64,000 bases of DNA, from contig JADHNN010000004.1 in NCBI GenBank assembly GCA_016779485.1, positions 37,981 to 101,980 of the forward strand, written 5' to 3'. Positions within the stretch are counted from its first letter, which is position 1, and each line of letters opens with the position of its first letter. Origin of the DNA: Gammaproteobacteria bacterium (GTDB taxonomy: Bacteria; Pseudomonadota; Gammaproteobacteria; GCA-002705445; GCA-002716945). Shown here piece by piece: positions 1 through 9,430 of this stretch. The position numbers were made by a program, and so were the translations under genes. The notes beneath the pieces are model-generated. The model made no database searches. It worked only from the letters and a program-made list of their open reading frames with translations, and was not told where the DNA came from.

Positions 1-2
1 TA

Positions 3-281
3 GGCCTATTGTTAGGAAAGCCGATAGGAATCACTTTCTTTACATACATTGGTATGAAGACGAAACTATTTAAACTACCAGATGATGTCACTTTAAAAGA
101 TATTTTTGGTTTATCTTTTTTGTGTGGCATTGGATTTACCATGAGTTTATTTATAAACGGATTAGCTTTCAGTGATCCTGTATTAGTAGATAGTAGCAAA
201 TTAGGAATATTTATTGGTTCTATAGTTTCTGCAGTAGCTGGTTACTTAATACTTAAATCAAGATATCAAACTAACAGCTAG
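3..281 (+). CDS. nhaA: Na+/H+ antiporter NhaA, C-terminal part (5' truncated by window edge)
   Basis: The reading frame is open from the first bases of the window (GLLLGKPIG...), so the gene starts outside it. The visible part, about 92 residues, covers the last membrane segments of an NhaA-type sodium/proton antiporter. It includes a conserved LCGIGFTMSLFI segment and a KLGIFIGS...AGYLIL helix at the very end, both matching the C-terminus of E. coli NhaA. The family exchanges Na+ for H+ across the inner membrane for pH and sodium homeostasis. Its stop overlaps the stop of the convergent minus-strand gene by 4 bp. Only the C-terminal portion can be judged. Confidence 0.9.
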   Translation, partial: GLLLGKPIGITFFTYIGMKTKLFKLPDDVTLKDIFGLSFLCGIGFTMSLFINGLAFSDPVLVDSSKLGIFIGSIVSAVAGYLILKSRYQTNS

Positions 282-595
282 TTTATTGTACAATCCATAG
301 TAAGAGGTTCTGATGCTCTAGTAGGTATCACATTCAGAACAAAATTATGTGAATCAAACTTAACAAGTAAATCAGGAGCAACAAGTTCAATAGAATTCTC
401 AGTTCTTTTTACAACAGCTAAGTTCATGCTATTCAATTTTTCATTATCTTTAGTAAGATCTAGCATGAATACAATACGTTCTTCATAATTGTAGCAAGTT
501 AATTTATCAGTCATTGTTCGCCCATCGGAAGCAAACGAGTTAAAGGTGGATATGATAAATATGAAAGGGATTAGAAGTGCCTTTATAGGATGCAT
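278..595 (-). CDS. small exported protein of unknown function
   Basis: This 105-residue ORF begins with a clear signal peptide: a basic start (MHPIK), a hydrophobic core, and a likely cleavage after FNSFAS. The mature part is about 80 residues with two cysteines (LTCYN and MDCTIN) that could form a disulfide in the periplasm. I recognise no family. It is convergent with nhaA, with stop codons overlapping by 4 bp. A TAATAT hexamer lies 6 nt before the ATG and no Shine-Dalgarno is visible, the same geometry seen at other stand-alone genes here. Probably a real periplasmic protein because of the signal peptide; function unknown. Confidence 0.6.
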   Translation of the reverse strand: MHPIKALLIPFIFIISTFNSFASDGRTMTDKLTCYNYEERIVFMLDLTKDNEKLNSMNLAVVKRTENSIELVAPDLLVKFDSHNFVLNVIPTRASEPLTMDCTIN

Positions 596-636
596 GATTT
601 AATATTACATGTATTATCTAATTAGACAATACTTAA

Positions 637-1953
637 TTAGTTACCGCCTACAGTCATATCATTAATCATGAGTGAGCCGCATTTTATTTTTGAGTTCAAA
701 TAGTAGTCATTTCCAATCTCTTCAATATTTTTAAACATTTCAATCATATTTGACGCAATAGTAAAGTTGGTAACTGGATATGATATTTTTCCATTCTCAA
801 TTAGATAGCCGAAGGCTCCTCTTGAATAATCGCCTGTTAACATGTTTGCTCCGGAACCCATTAATTCTGTAACCAATATGCCGTTATCTATTGACTCAAC
901 AAGTTTACTCATCATAGGTTTAGTTGAATCAATTAATATATTACTGTACCCGCTGTTACCTGTAGATTTTAAACTTAATTGGCTTGCTGAGTATGTATCT
1001 AATAAATAAGTGTTAAGCACTCCACCCTCAACTATTAATTTATCTGATGTAATAACTCCCTCGCTATCAAATGGCCTAGAGCCAAGTCCTTCTTTTACAT
1101 TAGGCTGCTCAGAGATACTAATATGATCAGAAAAAACTTTTTTATTTATAAAGTCACGCAAGAAACTGTTCTTTTTGTAGATATTATTGCCATTAATGGC
1201 AGATAAAAATGATGAAAATAACCCCACTGATAATTCTGGTGTAAGAATTATCGGACACTTTCTAGTGGATATCGATTTTGCCCCAAGTCTTGAAATAGCT
1301 TTTTTGGCACTCTCATGACCAATTGTTTTTGGATCCCCTATTTGGTTAAAACTCCTTCGAGTTGAGTATGCATAATCTCTTTCTTTGAGTCCTTCTTCTT
1401 CTGCAATTACAACGCAAGAGAGCGTATAACTCGTCGAAGAATAAGAACCGGCAGCACCATGAGAATTTAATATTAAATTATTAGACTGCGAATATGCGTA
1501 CTCAGATCCTTCACTATTATTTATTCTTTTGTCATACTCTAATGCTGATTTTTCACATTCTATTGTTATATTGATAAGCTCTTCAGTTGAGAGTTCTTTC
1601 GGAAAATTAATACCACAATCTATATCAAATTCATTAATAAGGTTTTCTTTTGCTAAGCCTTGATGCTTATCTGTTTCTAGAAAAGAAGCAATAGTCTTAC
1701 TTTTTTCAATCGTAAGTTCAATGCTTTCATCTGATAGGTTATTGGTGCTTGCAACACCTTTCCTTTTTCCGTCTATACAAGTGACGGTTAATGCCTCGTC
1801 ATTATGATATTGAATATTTTCTACGTCACCAAACCTTGAAGTTACATCAGCTCCGTCTGCTGAATGAAAGTGGAACTCGTATTCTCTTTTCTTGTCTAGA
1901 TTGTCTATTATTTCTTTAAGATTTTTTGTAGTCTCTTCAAAATTATTGGGCAT
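637..1953 (-). CDS. pmbA: metalloprotease-like protein PmbA (TldE)
   Basis: PmbA/TldE is the non-HExxxH partner of TldD. The heterodimer is a cytosolic metalloprotease that trims modified peptides such as microcin B17 precursor and acts on CcdA. The protein has the family pattern with a C-terminal GSGANMLTGDYSRGAFGY..NG segment and ends in MTVGGN. I chose MPNNFEETTK (438 residues) rather than the track start 11 codons upstream, because that extension only re-reads the tldD 3' end and the family begins near this point. The start overlaps tldD by 11 bp, so translation is likely coupled. Last gene of the holA-to-pmbA run. Confidence 0.9.
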   Translation of the reverse strand: MPNNFEETTKNLKEIIDNLDKKREYEFHFHSADGADVTSRFGDVENIQYHNDEALTVTCIDGKRKGVASTNNLSDESIELTIEKSKTIASFLETDKHQGLAKENLINEFDIDCGINFPKELSTEELINITIECEKSALEYDKRINNSEGSEYAYSQSNNLILNSHGAAGSYSSTSYTLSCVVIAEEEGLKERDYAYSTRRSFNQIGDPKTIGHESAKKAISRLGAKSISTRKCPIILTPELSVGLFSSFLSAINGNNIYKKNSFLRDFINKKVFSDHISISEQPNVKEGLGSRPFDSEGVITSDKLIVEGGVLNTYLLDTYSASQLSLKSTGNSGYSNILIDSTKPMMSKLVESIDNGILVTELMGSGANMLTGDYSRGAFGYLIENGKISYPVTNFTIASNMIEMFKNIEEIGNDYYLNSKIKCGSLMINDMTVGGN

Positions 1954-3385
1954 TATTAACTTCCGTACCACCAACAGTGATGTCATCGATTTTTAATGTA
2001 GGTTGGCCTACTCCTACAGGGACACTCTGCCCCTCCTTACCGCATGTGCCGACTCCATCGTCAAGCTTCATGTCATCGGCAACCATAGAGACTTTTTTAA
2101 GAACATTCGGACCGTTCCCGATTAATGTCATTCCTTTGATTGCATTTTTAATTTTTCCAGATTCAATTCTATATGCCTCTGAAGCTGTAAAAACAAATTG
2201 GCCACTTGTAATATCAACCTGACCTCCAGAAAAATTAACAGCATAGATGCCATCATCAACGCTATTAATTATCTCTTCAGCATTTGATGTGCCACCAAGC
2301 ATGTATGTATTTGTCATCCTTGGCATAGGTAAATGCGCATAGCTCTCTCTTCTGCCATTACCAGTTGGTTTTACATTCATCAACTTTGCATTCATCAAAT
2401 CTTGCATATAACCTTTTAAGATACCATTTTCAATAAGTACATTTTTTGCTGTGGGCGTTCCTTCATCATCAATCGATAAAGAACCTCTTCTATCTTCTAT
2501 AGTTCCATCGTCAATAACTGTACATAATTCTGATGCAACTTTTTGTCCTATCAAATCAGAAAAATTAGATGTTTTTTTTCTATTAAAATCACCCTCAAGA
2601 CCGTGACCAACAGCTTCATGAAGCAAAACGCCCGGCCAGCCTGAGCCAAGGACAACTGTAGTATTACCTGCTTTACAGGGTTTTGAGTTTAAATTCACAT
2701 CAGCAATTCTTATTGCTTCATCAGCCAGTTCAAAAGGTTTTCTTGTATTAATAAGAGTTGGATAAGAATATCTCCCTCCACAGCCAGCGCTACCTCTTTC
2801 AACGCGATCACCAGATTTTAGAATAACCATTACATTGAATCTAACGAGAGGTCTATCGTCAAAACTATATGTTCCATATGAATTTGCAACAAAAATAGAG
2901 TCGAAACTAGAACTAAGATTAATAATTACTTGTTGTACTCTTTTGTCTTTTTCTTTTATGTAACTGTCGATTTCTCTTAAAAAATTTACTTTATCCTCGT
3001 CTGTAACAGAAGTTAGCGGTGATTCTGAAATATATAATTTTTTATAATTAGAGTTTTCCTTAAGATTAATTGATTTTGATTTGTTTGATGCAACTATTGA
3101 TCTAGATAACTGAGCAGATTTTATGATTTCACTAAAGCTGAAGTTATTACCATAAGCAAAACCAGTTTTCTCATTACTGATTGATCTAATGCCGTACCCA
3201 CTATCTATATCCTGAGAGCCACTTTTGACTATGCCGTCTTCACATGTCCAACTTTCTACAGTGGTATATTGCATATATAAGTCAGATAAATCTATTGAAG
3301 GGCCAGATGACTCTGCAATAACATTACTAATCTTTTCAAAATCAAGATTATTATCTGGAAAAATACATTCTTTTATTATATTCAT
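1943..3385 (-). CDS. tldD: metalloprotease TldD
   Basis: This is the catalytic subunit of the TldD/PmbA protease. The zinc-binding HExxxH motif is visible in LLHEAVGHGLEGD near residue 260, and the C-terminal domain carries the conserved MxxTYMLGG and ...DDITVGGTE segments. Length (480 residues) is normal for the family (E. coli 481). It sits between the nitrilase gene (4-bp ATGA overlap at its start) and pmbA (overlap at its end), so all three are translationally coupled. The neighbourhood yhdP-nit-tldD is common in gammaproteobacteria. Substrates in this organism are unknown; no microcin genes are present in the window. Confidence 0.96.
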   Translation of the reverse strand: MNIIKECIFPDNNLDFEKISNVIAESSGPSIDLSDLYMQYTTVESWTCEDGIVKSGSQDIDSGYGIRSISNEKTGFAYGNNFSFSEIIKSAQLSRSIVASNKSKSINLKENSNYKKLYISESPLTSVTDEDKVNFLREIDSYIKEKDKRVQQVIINLSSSFDSIFVANSYGTYSFDDRPLVRFNVMVILKSGDRVERGSAGCGGRYSYPTLINTRKPFELADEAIRIADVNLNSKPCKAGNTTVVLGSGWPGVLLHEAVGHGLEGDFNRKKTSNFSDLIGQKVASELCTVIDDGTIEDRRGSLSIDDEGTPTAKNVLIENGILKGYMQDLMNAKLMNVKPTGNGRRESYAHLPMPRMTNTYMLGGTSNAEEIINSVDDGIYAVNFSGGQVDITSGQFVFTASEAYRIESGKIKNAIKGMTLIGNGPNVLKKVSMVADDMKLDDGVGTCGKEGQSVPVGVGQPTLKIDDITVGGTEVNNAQ

Positions 3386-4203
3386 TTTTTATTAATTAAT
3401 TTCATATGATCAAGTACTGGAAAATTTTCTCTTATGGATCTAAGTTGTGTAAGATCGATAGCAGCACTTATGAAACCTTTTCCTTTCTCAATGATGTCTA
3501 ATGTTTGACCCCATGGATTTACAATCATTGAATGACCATAAGTTTTTTTCCCATTAATATGGTAGCCACCTTGGCATGAGGAGACAACAAAAGATAAGTT
3601 TTCAATCGCTCTAGCTTTCACAAGAGTCTCCCAATGGACTTTACCAGTCTGCTCCGTAAATGATGCGGGTAATATTATTACATCAATATTTTTCTCATGT
3701 TGTAGTCTAAATAATTCCGGAAACCTTAAATCATAACAACAGGCTATGCCAGCACGCCCAATTGGAGTATCTATCACTTCAATTTTTTCACCAGGCATAA
3801 AATATTTTGACTCATTATATGATTCCTTAGATTTTGGTAACGTTACATCAAAGAGATGGATTTTATTGTAAAGCGATACTCGTTCTCCATTATCGTTATA
3901 AGTAATTGTGCTCGCCATTACTCTATTATCATCGCTAGATTTAATAGGAATAGTCCCGCCGACAATCCATAGTTTATATTTACTTGCAAGCTCAGATAGA
4001 TGATTTTGTATTTGTCCATCATCTAGTTCTTCTGAAGATTTGATGTAATCCTCATCATTCTCAGGCATGAGTGCAAAGTTTTCAGGTAGCACAACCATTT
4101 TAGAATTTGTATCAGCTATCTGTTCTATTAGAGTACTCACATCATAAAGATTAACCTTAATGTTTGGACCAGAATTTAATTGTATAGCTGAGACTTTTGA
4201 CAT
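3382..4203 (-). CDS. carbon-nitrogen hydrolase (nitrilase superfamily, Nit1-like)
   Basis: This 273-residue protein has the nitrilase catalytic triad: Glu in VLPENFALMP, Lys in LYNKIHLFDV, and Cys in GIACCYDLRFPELFR. The CYDLRFPE block places it with the Nit1/deaminated-glutathione-amidase-like branch rather than with true nitrilases. These cytosolic enzymes hydrolyse amides, and the best studied ones repair aberrantly deaminated glutathione. Position between yhdP and tldD is a conserved gammaproteobacterial arrangement. Exact substrate cannot be read from sequence. Confidence 0.88.
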   Translation of the reverse strand: MSKVSAIQLNSGPNIKVNLYDVSTLIEQIADTNSKMVVLPENFALMPENDEDYIKSSEELDDGQIQNHLSELASKYKLWIVGGTIPIKSSDDNRVMASTITYNDNGERVSLYNKIHLFDVTLPKSKESYNESKYFMPGEKIEVIDTPIGRAGIACCYDLRFPELFRLQHEKNIDVIILPASFTEQTGKVHWETLVKARAIENLSFVVSSCQGGYHINGKKTYGHSMIVNPWGQTLDIIEKGKGFISAAIDLTQLRSIRENFPVLDHMKLINKK

Positions 4204-4217
4204 CTCTTTAGGATATC

Positions 4218-7208
4218 TTAATTGATGATCGGTTTAAATGATTGAGTGACTTTAATTTTAGGGTCAGCCCAAGGACCTTTAATAGAATACTCTATTCCTG
4301 CAAGCTTATTCGTATCTACTCCAAATTCCTTCAGTAATTTATCATAGAAAATTGAAGCAGCAGCACCAATTGGACCACCCAATACAGCTCCAGTAACAAG
4401 GCTTGTAGATGAAAGATCTGGAATAAATATCAGAACTTGATCATGAGTTTTATTTATAAGGTCCGATTCTCCTGATAATCTCATTTCGCCGAAGCTGCCA
4501 ATAATTATCATCTTTTTGGTGTTAGCAATACCAGAATTTAAGGAAATATTTGCATTGAGATTATCAAAACTAAGACCTTTGGAAAAAAAATCTGAGAAAT
4601 CTAACGATAGTCGTTTCGGTATTGATGCAATACTAAATAATCCAAGTACTTGACCAATAGCTTGTGTTCCTTTATCAAGCTGATTAATTTGTCCATTTTC
4701 AACATCAAAATCTAACTTTCCATTTATTTGAGAAAATGAAAAATCTGATAATGCGCCTTTCCAATTACCATTTAAGTTAGCGTTAAGAACCCCACCTCTA
4801 ATTGCATCTGGATATTTAAGTGATTTAAGAGCTAGCCCAAAATTATCACTTTTAATTTGCGCAGTTATCTCAGTGGATTGTACTTTACCAATATACCATT
4901 TACCTGATGATTTTATTTGTAGGTGAGGGTTTTTAAAATTAAGTTTATCAATAGCAATATGATCATTTTTATTCGTTAAAATTATATGCACATTATCAAA
5001 GACAATTTCATTAGCCTTGATATGTCTAGATTTAATATTTATATTTGGCAGAGACGTAGGCGTATTAGTATTTTTGAAAATTGTTGCATCTATAAATTCA
5101 AAAGAGCCATGAATATCTAGGTGATTATTGAATACCTTTGGTGTTTTTATTAAACCTCGAACGATTGGTGACTTAATTTTTAAATAGATATTGTCTTCAT
5201 CATGCTTGATATTCATTTCGTGTTTATCTATTGAGATTTTCAGAGGATATACCATTGCTGGGAGATATTGATATTTTAAAGATAAATCTACTTTTTCTTC
5301 AGAAGTCTTGCTTATAAGATCAAAAATATTGGCAGATAGCCCATGCATATCACTAGATAAAAACAAAGTAAGCTTTTGCTGATTTTCATTCATATCATAA
5401 ATAATATTAGATTTAGCCAATGATTCTCCATCAAAACTATCAGTATCTATTCGAAAAATATCTTCAATAAATTTACTATTTATCATGCCAACAGACGTTA
5501 ATTTATATCTCAATGAATTCGAGGTAGTGATAGTGGTTAATTTAGATTTTTGAACCTTATCATTTATTCCTATATTGAAATTATCAGTAGTTATCAATCT
5601 AGACGTAGTTGATAAATTAATATTATTTGATGACAAATAAATCGAATCAGAATATTTAATATAAAGTTTATTTATTCTAGTATCTGAGAATAAAGTATTT
5701 TTATGAAAATAAATACTACTTGTTACGTTACCATCTAATTCTGGTAATTTTGTTTTTAACATTGAACCGAGTGAGTTTTTTATTGTTTTTAAAGTGCTAT
5801 CAACTGACAACTTCAGCGAAGGTCTTTGTGAGGTTTTATTACCGTTCAATTTAAAGATAGTTCCGTGATCATCAAGAAGATCTGAACTACTGAAATAAAT
5901 AGACTTACCTTTTAGATTATATGTTAATGAACCTCTTAGGTTATTAATAAGATTGTCTTCTTGAAGATATAAAGATAGATTATGAATCTGAATTTTACCT
6001 TTACTCATGTTGCCAAAAACATCAACTGACGTATCCGATAACTGGTATTTTTTATAAAAATTTAACGAAGGTAATTTAACAGAGAAACGGTAATAGTCTG
6101 GTATTCCAGAATTTGATAGATTCAACTGAATATTATTAATATGCATGTTATTAATATTCGCTATATCACTTTCATTGAAAATTCCCATTTTCTGTGAAAA
6201 ATATTTAAGTATTTGATAATCGCTTTTTTGGACAAATAGCTTAACCTCTTTTGATTTTGATTTATTGATTATGATTTTGTTATTATTAATTTTTTTATTA
6301 CCAATATCATAGTTCAATTTAAGAAGACTTAGCGTATCTGAGAACTGGTCTTTGGTGTATAAAATATCACTATTAAAATTCTTTAGTTCTAGGTCTAATT
6401 TAGGGAGATTGATACTGAGATTATGTGAGGATATGTTTCCAGAAATTTTCTCTATGGTTGTGTTCTTTAAATCAATCCAAAGTCTCATAGATAATCGATC
6501 TACCGAGATTTGATTAAGTACAGTTGGAAGTAATGTGTATGGTAATTTTACTGAATTACCACTTAGATAGATACGGCTAACAAGATTACTTGAATCATAA
6601 TCTCCTCTATAGATTAATGTAAGAGGTTGTGGACTAGACTCATGAAAAAATTTTGCATTTATTTTATATCCATTATTATAAGTTGCTCTAATATTTTTTA
6701 TTTTAAGATTTGTGATATTATTCGATACCTTATCGGTGATACTTATCTCAGAGTTGTTTAATGTTATTTTTGGAAATAATGTATTTTCTTTATTAGCTTC
6801 ACTTGCACCTAGCAGGTCTAAATTATTGATTAATATTTTTGATTTATCACGAATAAGAATAAGTGAAGTGTTATTAATTATAATTTCATCAACAGAAATA
6901 TCCTTGTTGTACAAACTCTTGAATAGATTAATTTTTATTTCACTAATAGGAGTTCGTAATAATGTTTTATTTTCATTGTCATTAAGTTCTATGTTTTTTA
7001 TAAAAATGCTCGGACGGAAACCTTTCCATTCTATTTTTATTGATTCTATTTTTGCATTTACATCATAATTATCTGTAAGGCCATTAATAATTTTATCTGA
7101 AATTGGTTTATTTAATGTTGATGTGTTCTCTGAATAAACAATGATTAAAAAAAATAAAATTAAAACAAGTAATGAGAAATTAAAGAATAGTTTTACAATA
7201 TATCTCAT
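4218..7208 (-). CDS. yhdP: YhdP family AsmA-like envelope protein (phospholipid transport)
   Basis: This large 996-residue protein has one N-terminal membrane helix (residues about 5-25) followed by a long beta-rich region, the architecture of AsmA-like bridge proteins. The C-terminal part (FDVENGQINQLDKGTQAIGQVLGLFSI..PKRLSLDFSDFFSKGLSFD) is typical of YhdP/DUF3971. YhdP is anchored in the inner membrane and spans the periplasm to carry phospholipids to the outer membrane. It is shorter than E. coli YhdP (about 1266 residues), so the bridge may be shorter. Lysine, asparagine and isoleucine are heavily used, as expected from the base composition. 14 bp separate it from the nitrilase gene. Confidence 0.85.
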   Translation of the reverse strand: MRYIVKLFFNFSLLVLILFFLIIVYSENTSTLNKPISDKIINGLTDNYDVNAKIESIKIEWKGFRPSIFIKNIELNDNENKTLLRTPISEIKINLFKSLYNKDISVDEIIINNTSLILIRDKSKILINNLDLLGASEANKENTLFPKITLNNSEISITDKVSNNITNLKIKNIRATYNNGYKINAKFFHESSPQPLTLIYRGDYDSSNLVSRIYLSGNSVKLPYTLLPTVLNQISVDRLSMRLWIDLKNTTIEKISGNISSHNLSINLPKLDLELKNFNSDILYTKDQFSDTLSLLKLNYDIGNKKINNNKIIINKSKSKEVKLFVQKSDYQILKYFSQKMGIFNESDIANINNMHINNIQLNLSNSGIPDYYRFSVKLPSLNFYKKYQLSDTSVDVFGNMSKGKIQIHNLSLYLQEDNLINNLRGSLTYNLKGKSIYFSSSDLLDDHGTIFKLNGNKTSQRPSLKLSVDSTLKTIKNSLGSMLKTKLPELDGNVTSSIYFHKNTLFSDTRINKLYIKYSDSIYLSSNNINLSTTSRLITTDNFNIGINDKVQKSKLTTITTSNSLRYKLTSVGMINSKFIEDIFRIDTDSFDGESLAKSNIIYDMNENQQKLTLFLSSDMHGLSANIFDLISKTSEEKVDLSLKYQYLPAMVYPLKISIDKHEMNIKHDEDNIYLKIKSPIVRGLIKTPKVFNNHLDIHGSFEFIDATIFKNTNTPTSLPNINIKSRHIKANEIVFDNVHIILTNKNDHIAIDKLNFKNPHLQIKSSGKWYIGKVQSTEITAQIKSDNFGLALKSLKYPDAIRGGVLNANLNGNWKGALSDFSFSQINGKLDFDVENGQINQLDKGTQAIGQVLGLFSIASIPKRLSLDFSDFFSKGLSFDNLNANISLNSGIANTKKMIIIGSFGEMRLSGESDLINKTHDQVLIFIPDLSSTSLVTGAVLGGPIGAAASIFYDKLLKEFGVDTNKLAGIEYSIKGPWADPKIKVTQSFKPIIN

Positions 7209-7210
7209 TA

Positions 7211-7546
7211 TTAATTCATATTTTCATTACTCAAACTCTCATCCCATAGCTTTTCTAAAGAGTAGAACTCTCTCGTTTCAGGATGCATTACATGCACGAG
7301 TACATCACCAAAATCAATTAAAATCCATTCTGATTTCGAGTAGCCTTCGATGCCAAGAGGCTTTATCTTAATTTTTTTAAGTTTTTTTATTATGTTATCT
7401 GATATAGATTTAACATGCCTAGTAGATCTCCCAGATGCGATTATCATCATATCAGTAACAGATGATTTATTTTTTACGTTCAAAGATATTATATCTTCAG
7501 CCTTAAGATCTTCTAATATAGTACTTATTTCTTTATCTAAAATCAT
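7211..7546 (-). CDS. rsfS: ribosome silencing factor RsfS
   Basis: This 111-residue RsfS/Iojap protein has the family core VTDMMIIASGRSTRHVKSISDNI and the later SEWILIDFGDVLVHVMHPETREFY..EKLW block. RsfS binds ribosomal protein L14 on the 50S subunit and blocks joining with 30S during starvation. Its ATG overlaps the nadD stop by 4 bp, the usual nadD-rsfS pairing. The gene rlmH that often follows rsfS is absent; yhdP follows instead. Confidence 0.96.
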   Translation of the reverse strand: MILDKEISTILEDLKAEDIISLNVKNKSSVTDMMIIASGRSTRHVKSISDNIIKKLKKIKIKPLGIEGYSKSEWILIDFGDVLVHVMHPETREFYSLEKLWDESLSNENMN

Positions 7547-8172
7547 TTATACAATTTTTTTTCTAAAATATATTTATGGTTGTCAGCTAAAACATACTTT
7601 TCAATAGGTTTATTATCTCTAATTTTATTTCTTATCATTGTCGATGATATATTAGATTTAAGACCGTTAAAATAGTGTATCATCTTTGAATTAGATTCAT
7701 TAAATTGATTAATATCATCTGTGATGAACTCTTGCAATGATCTCATATTATCACAGCTTTTAGCATTATCCCTAATAAGTATTATGATATTAAGTAAATC
7801 AATTATATTTGAATATTTATGCCATTTTTCAAATGACTCAAAATTATCCTCTCCAATAATTAGTCGTAACTTGTCTTGCGGATACTGTTTTTTAAAGTAC
7901 TTGATTGTATTGATAGAATAACAAATAGTTTTAAGCTTTAATTCATAATCACTTATGCTCAAATATTTATATTGATGTAAAGCATTTTCAAGCATTTTCA
8001 ATCGGTCTGAATTACTTATATGGGGCTTTTTACCAACAGGTGATAATCCAGTAGGAATATAAATTATTCTATCAAATTTATAAGTTGAAAATATCTTAAC
8101 AGGTATTTGGACATGTGCATTATGAACTGGATCGAAGCTTCCTAAATACAAACCTATAACCGACTGATTAAT
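7543..8172 (-). CDS. nadD: nicotinate-nucleotide adenylyltransferase NadD (possible ATT start)
   Basis: NadD transfers AMP from ATP to nicotinate mononucleotide in NAD synthesis. The nucleotidyltransferase signature LGSFDPVHNAH is near the N-terminus, and the ISSTMIRNKI block (ISxTxxR) near the C-terminus. There is no in-frame ATG before the signature. The track start is a TTG at 8199 with no Shine-Dalgarno. I prefer an ATT at 8172: it has AAAGGAG 9 nt upstream, overlaps the proA stop as ATTAA, and gives an N-terminus of the same length as E. coli NadD. ATT starts are rare, so the start is uncertain while the gene identity is not. Confidence 0.93.
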   Translation of the reverse strand: MNQSVIGLYLGSFDPVHNAHVQIPVKIFSTYKFDRIIYIPTGLSPVGKKPHISNSDRLKMLENALHQYKYLSISDYELKLKTICYSINTIKYFKKQYPQDKLRLIIGEDNFESFEKWHKYSNIIDLLNIIILIRDNAKSCDNMRSLQEFITDDINQFNESNSKMIHYFNGLKSNISSTMIRNKIRDNKPIEKYVLADNHKYILEKKLYK

Positions 8173-9430
8173 TTCGAATTGCTCCTTTACTATTAACAAT
8201 ATATTTCAAGTTTGTTAACCCTTCCAGCCCAACTGGTCCTCTGGCATGAAATTTATCTGTACTAATTCCAATTTCAGCTCCTAAGCCATACTCGTACCCA
8301 TCAGCAAATCTTGTAGATGTATTTACCATCACAGAGCTAGAATCTACTTCTCTTAAAAATCTTTCTTGAGCATTAATATCTTCTGAGATTATAGACTCAG
8401 TATGCATGCTTCCATACTCTTCAATATGCTTAATAGCTTCATCAATATCTTTGATAATTTTTACAGAAATTATTGGCCTTAAATATTCTTCATACCAATC
8501 AGAATTTTTAGCAATCTTAGCTCTACTGAATATTTTCTTCGTGTTTTTACAGCCTCGTATCTGGACTTTATGATCATCCAAAGATTGGAGTATTTCTAAA
8601 ATATGTTTTTTTGAGAAATCTTTATGAATAAGTAATGACTCTGCAGCGTTACACACTCCATATCTTTGTGTTTTAGAGTTAATAGTACATGACAAGGCTA
8701 TTTTAGGATTAGCATCTTTATCAATATAAACATGACAATTACCATCGAGATGCTTAATTACCGGAATCTTAGATTCACGAGATATTTTTTTTATTAATCC
8801 TTTTCCTCCCCTAGGTATAATAACATCAATGTAATGGTCCATTTTCATAAGTTTGCTTACTGCATTTCTATCTGTAGTGTTGATAATTTGAACAATATTA
8901 GGTGATACGTTACAGGCTAAAAGAGATTTTTTTATTATCTTCGATAGCAATATATTAGTATTGATAGACTCACTTCCTCCTCTCAAAATAATACTGTTCC
9001 CAGACTTTAATGCTAAACCAGTAGCATCTATTGTAACATTTGGTCTAGATTCATAAATCATTGCTATAACACCTAAAGGGACTCTCATTTGCTCAACAAC
9101 GATACCGCTAGGCTGCTTAGATTTATTAATTTTTTGAAAAAGTATATCTGGTATTGTAAGGATCTTGTTAAGACCATCAATCATAGTTGATATTCTCTTA
9201 TTATTTATGAGTAGTCTGTCAATAAGTGCATCAGAGAGATTATTTTTTTGTGCAGCCTTAATATCAATATCATTTTCTCTAATTATTAATTTTGAATCTT
9301 TCTTTAAGTTAGAAATAATTTTTTTTAATATTTTCAGTCTTTGAGAATGAGAGAGTAATTTTGCATCTACAGAAGCGCGTTTTGATGCTAAACAAAGATT
9401 TGTTATATATTTTTCGATTTTTGTATTCAT
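8168..9430 (-). CDS. proA: gamma-glutamyl phosphate reductase ProA
   Basis: This aldehyde-dehydrogenase-fold enzyme reduces gamma-glutamyl phosphate to glutamate semialdehyde with NADPH in proline synthesis. Recognisable blocks are PLGVIAMIYESRPNVTIDA, IILRGGSES, VIPRGGKGLI, the substituted cysteine loop with RYGVCNAAESLL, and FADGYEYGLGAEIGISTDK..ARGPVGLEGLT near the C-terminus. At 420 residues it matches the family. It overlaps holA by 4 bp. proB is not in the window; proA-nadD-rsfS is a common bacterial grouping. Confidence 0.97.
   Translation of the reverse strand: MNTKIEKYITNLCLASKRASVDAKLLSHSQRLKILKKIISNLKKDSKLIIRENDIDIKAAQKNNLSDALIDRLLINNKRISTMIDGLNKILTIPDILFQKINKSKQPSGIVVEQMRVPLGVIAMIYESRPNVTIDATGLALKSGNSIILRGGSESINTNILLSKIIKKSLLACNVSPNIVQIINTTDRNAVSKLMKMDHYIDVIIPRGGKGLIKKISRESKIPVIKHLDGNCHVYIDKDANPKIALSCTINSKTQRYGVCNAAESLLIHKDFSKKHILEILQSLDDHKVQIRGCKNTKKIFSRAKIAKNSDWYEEYLRPIISVKIIKDIDEAIKHIEEYGSMHTESIISEDINAQERFLREVDSSSVMVNTSTRFADGYEYGLGAEIGISTDKFHARGPVGLEGLTNLKYIVNSKGAIRN

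Noticed and set aside
637-700. Possible frameshift or pseudogene in pmbA or other operon genes
   Set aside because: All listed housekeeping ORFs are full length with intact motifs; no broken genes were found apart from window-edge truncations of nhaA and 23S rRNA.
1977-2222. 81-aa plus-strand ORF opposite tldD
   Set aside because: Antisense shadow; no ribosome-binding site and no recognisable motif.
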